DNA from: Bacillota bacterium
GTDB lineage: Bacteria > Bacillota > Sulfobacillia > RBS10-35 > JAJYVN01
DNA length: 7,051 nt
Direction of reading: 5' to 3'
Assembly (NCBI GenBank): GCA_021827805.1
Contig: JAKAUG010000258.1
Coordinates: 1 to 7,051 of the forward strand
Below are positions 5,953 to 7,051 of this stretch, in pieces; positions within the stretch are counted from its first letter, which is position 1; every line of letters starts with the position of its first letter. Under the pieces are notes generated by a model that worked only from the letters and a program-made list of their open reading frames with translations, was not told the origin of the DNA and ran no database searches. Made by a program: the position numbers and the translations under genes.

Positions 5953-7051
5953 GTGAACCCGCAGGGTGTGCAGGCGGCACCGACGCTGGATGTTGCCTCG
6001 GTGCGGCGGGACTTCCCGATCCTGGAGCGCATGGTGCACGGCCGACCGCTGGTCTACCTGGACAACGCGGCCACCACCCAGAAGCCGGCCGCGGCGCTCG
6101 CCGCCGAGGCGGACGTGTACCGGCGATACAACGCCAACGTGCACCGGGCCATCCACACCCTGGGAGAGGAGGCGACCGCCGCCTTCGAGGGTGCCCGGGC
6201 CCGGGTGGCAAGCTTCATCGGCGCGGCCGACCCTCGCGGGGTCATCTTCGTGCGCAACGCCACCGAGGCCCTGAACCTGGTGGCGCTGGCCTGGGGACGC
6301 CCCCGCCTCGCGGCGGGCGACGAGATCCTCCTGACGCCGATGGAGCATCACTCGAACCTCGTGCCCTGGCAGATGCTGGCTTCCCACACGGGGGCCAGGC
6401 TCCGCTTCATCCCGCTGACGGCCCAGGGGGAACTGGACCTGGAGGCGATGACCGGCCAGGGTCTGCTCGGCCAGCGCACGCGCATCGTGGCCTTCACCCA
6501 GGCCAGCAACGTGCTGGGCACGATCACGCCCGCGCGGCAGATCTGCCAGCTGGCGCGCAACGTCGGCGCGGTGTCCGTCGTGGACGCGGCGCAGAGCGTC
6601 CCGCACCTCCGGGTGGACGTCGCCGACCTGGGGTGCGATTTCCTCGCCTTCTCGGGCCATAAGATGTACGGGCCGCTCGGCATCGGCGTCCTGTGGGGAC
6701 GGCCGGAGCTCCTGCGGGAGACGGAGCCGATCCTGGGTGGCGGGGAGATGATCCTGCGGGTCGAACTGGAGCGCTCGACCTGGAATGAGATCCCCCACCG
6801 TTTCGAGGCGGGGACGCCCAACGTCGCGGGCGCCGTCGGGCTCGCGGCGGCCTGCGCGTACCTGGATGGCCTGGGCCGGGAGCGGGTGGCCCAGCACGAG
6901 GCGGAGCTCACGCGCCGCGCCCTCAACGGCCTGGCCGAGATCCCGGGTGTGACGGTGTGGGGCCCGCCGCCTCCGCGCGGCCCACTGGCCGCCTTCAGCG
7001 TGGAGGACATCCATCCGCATGATCTGGCCCAGTACCTGGACCAGGAGGGCA
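5953..7051 (+). CDS. sufS: SufS, type II cysteine desulfurase, 3' end outside the window
   Basis: A PLP-dependent class V aminotransferase-fold enzyme that takes sulfur from L-cysteine (giving alanine and an enzyme persulfide) to feed the SUF scaffold, usually through SufU or SufE. 366 residues of roughly 410 are visible. Seen from GTG 5953: YLDNAATTQKP (35-45), the PLP-stacking block MEHHSNLVPWQ (His132/His133), VVDAAQSVPH with Asp211 (PLP ring nitrogen) and Gln214, FSGHKMYGPLGIG with the Schiff-base Lys237, and HRFEAGTPNV (282-291). These motifs place it in the SufS/CsdA group rather than IscS/NifS. The window ends in IHPHDLAQYLDQEG, about ten residues before the active-site cysteine expected in a RxGHHCAQP-type loop, so that residue cannot be checked here. 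It starts 33 bases after sufD with its own ribosome site. No frameshift or missing residue is seen in the visible part. Confidence 0.97.
   Translation, partial: MNPQGVQAAPTLDVASVRRDFPILERMVHGRPLVYLDNAATTQKPAAALAAEADVYRRYNANVHRAIHTLGEEATAAFEGARARVASFIGAADPRGVIFVRNATEALNLVALAWGRPRLAAGDEILLTPMEHHSNLVPWQMLASHTGARLRFIPLTAQGELDLEAMTGQGLLGQRTRIVAFTQASNVLGTITPARQICQLARNVGAVSVVDAAQSVPHLRVDVADLGCDFLAFSGHKMYGPLGIGVLWGRPELLRETEPILGGGEMILRVELERSTWNEIPHRFEAGTPNVAGAVGLAAACAYLDGLGRERVAQHEAELTRRALNGLAEIPGVTVWGPPPPRGPLAAFSVEDIHPHDLAQYLDQEG

Noticed and set aside
4672..7020. A 782-codon minus-strand open frame opposite sufD and sufS.
   Set aside because: It is fully antisense to two genes with conserved catalytic motifs; its His/Arg/Gln/Pro-rich translation is typical of a composition shadow.
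1..7051. Search for CRISPR arrays, tRNA or rRNA genes, insertion sequences, attachment sites or toxin-antitoxin genes.
   Set aside because: I saw no spaced direct repeats, transposase motifs, tRNA-like cloverleaf or small gene pairs; the window is packed with five housekeeping-type genes.

Overview
The window is a stretch of very GC-rich bacterial DNA (above 70% by eye) with five plus-strand protein genes and almost no spare sequence. It holds the end of one transcription unit and the start of another. The gene families and their order (a yhaO-yhaN pair, then sufC-sufD-sufS with no sufB in front) resemble Bacillota, where the order sufC-sufD-sufS-sufU-sufB is common. With this GC content, a high-GC Bacillota lineage of the Thermaerobacter, Symbiobacterium or Limnochordia kind is a reasonable guess. 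That assignment is an inference from gene order and composition; no rRNA or other marker is present.

Region 1 (1-3799) is a DNA-repair-type nuclease/ATPase pair. The 3' two-thirds of a YhaO/SbcD-like metallophosphoesterase runs in from the left edge. Its TGA stop overlaps the TTG start of a 978-residue YhaN-type, SMC/Rad50-like ATPase. The ATPase has N- and C-terminal ABC half-sites, long coiled-coil arms and, in place of an SbcC zinc hook, a hydrophobic hairpin that looks membrane-embedded.

Region 2 (3800-3952) is the only real intergenic space. It contains a terminator-like hairpin with a T run, a perfect-consensus sigma70/sigmaA promoter (TTGACA, 17-nt spacer, TATAAT), and a leader of about 55 nt with GC-rich hairpin potential and a strong Shine-Dalgarno sequence. 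The layout shows that the suf genes begin their own transcription unit. It also shows that the longest possible sufC reading frame, which starts inside the -35 box, is wrong: the likely start is TTG at 3953.

Region 3 (3953-7051) is the head of a SUF iron-sulfur cluster assembly operon: sufC (ABC ATPase), sufD (scaffold partner) and sufS (type II cysteine desulfurase, cut by the right edge about ten residues before the expected catalytic cysteine). SufS takes sulfur from cysteine, and the SufBCD complex assembles the cluster using SufC ATP hydrolysis. sufB and a sulfur carrier (sufU or sufE) are not in view and are expected just downstream.

I found no convincing undescribed system. The points most worth a second look are the membrane hairpin in the YhaN ATPase, the consensus promoter that resets the sufC start, and the sufC leader. 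The very long minus-strand open frames are composition shadows of the plus-strand genes.
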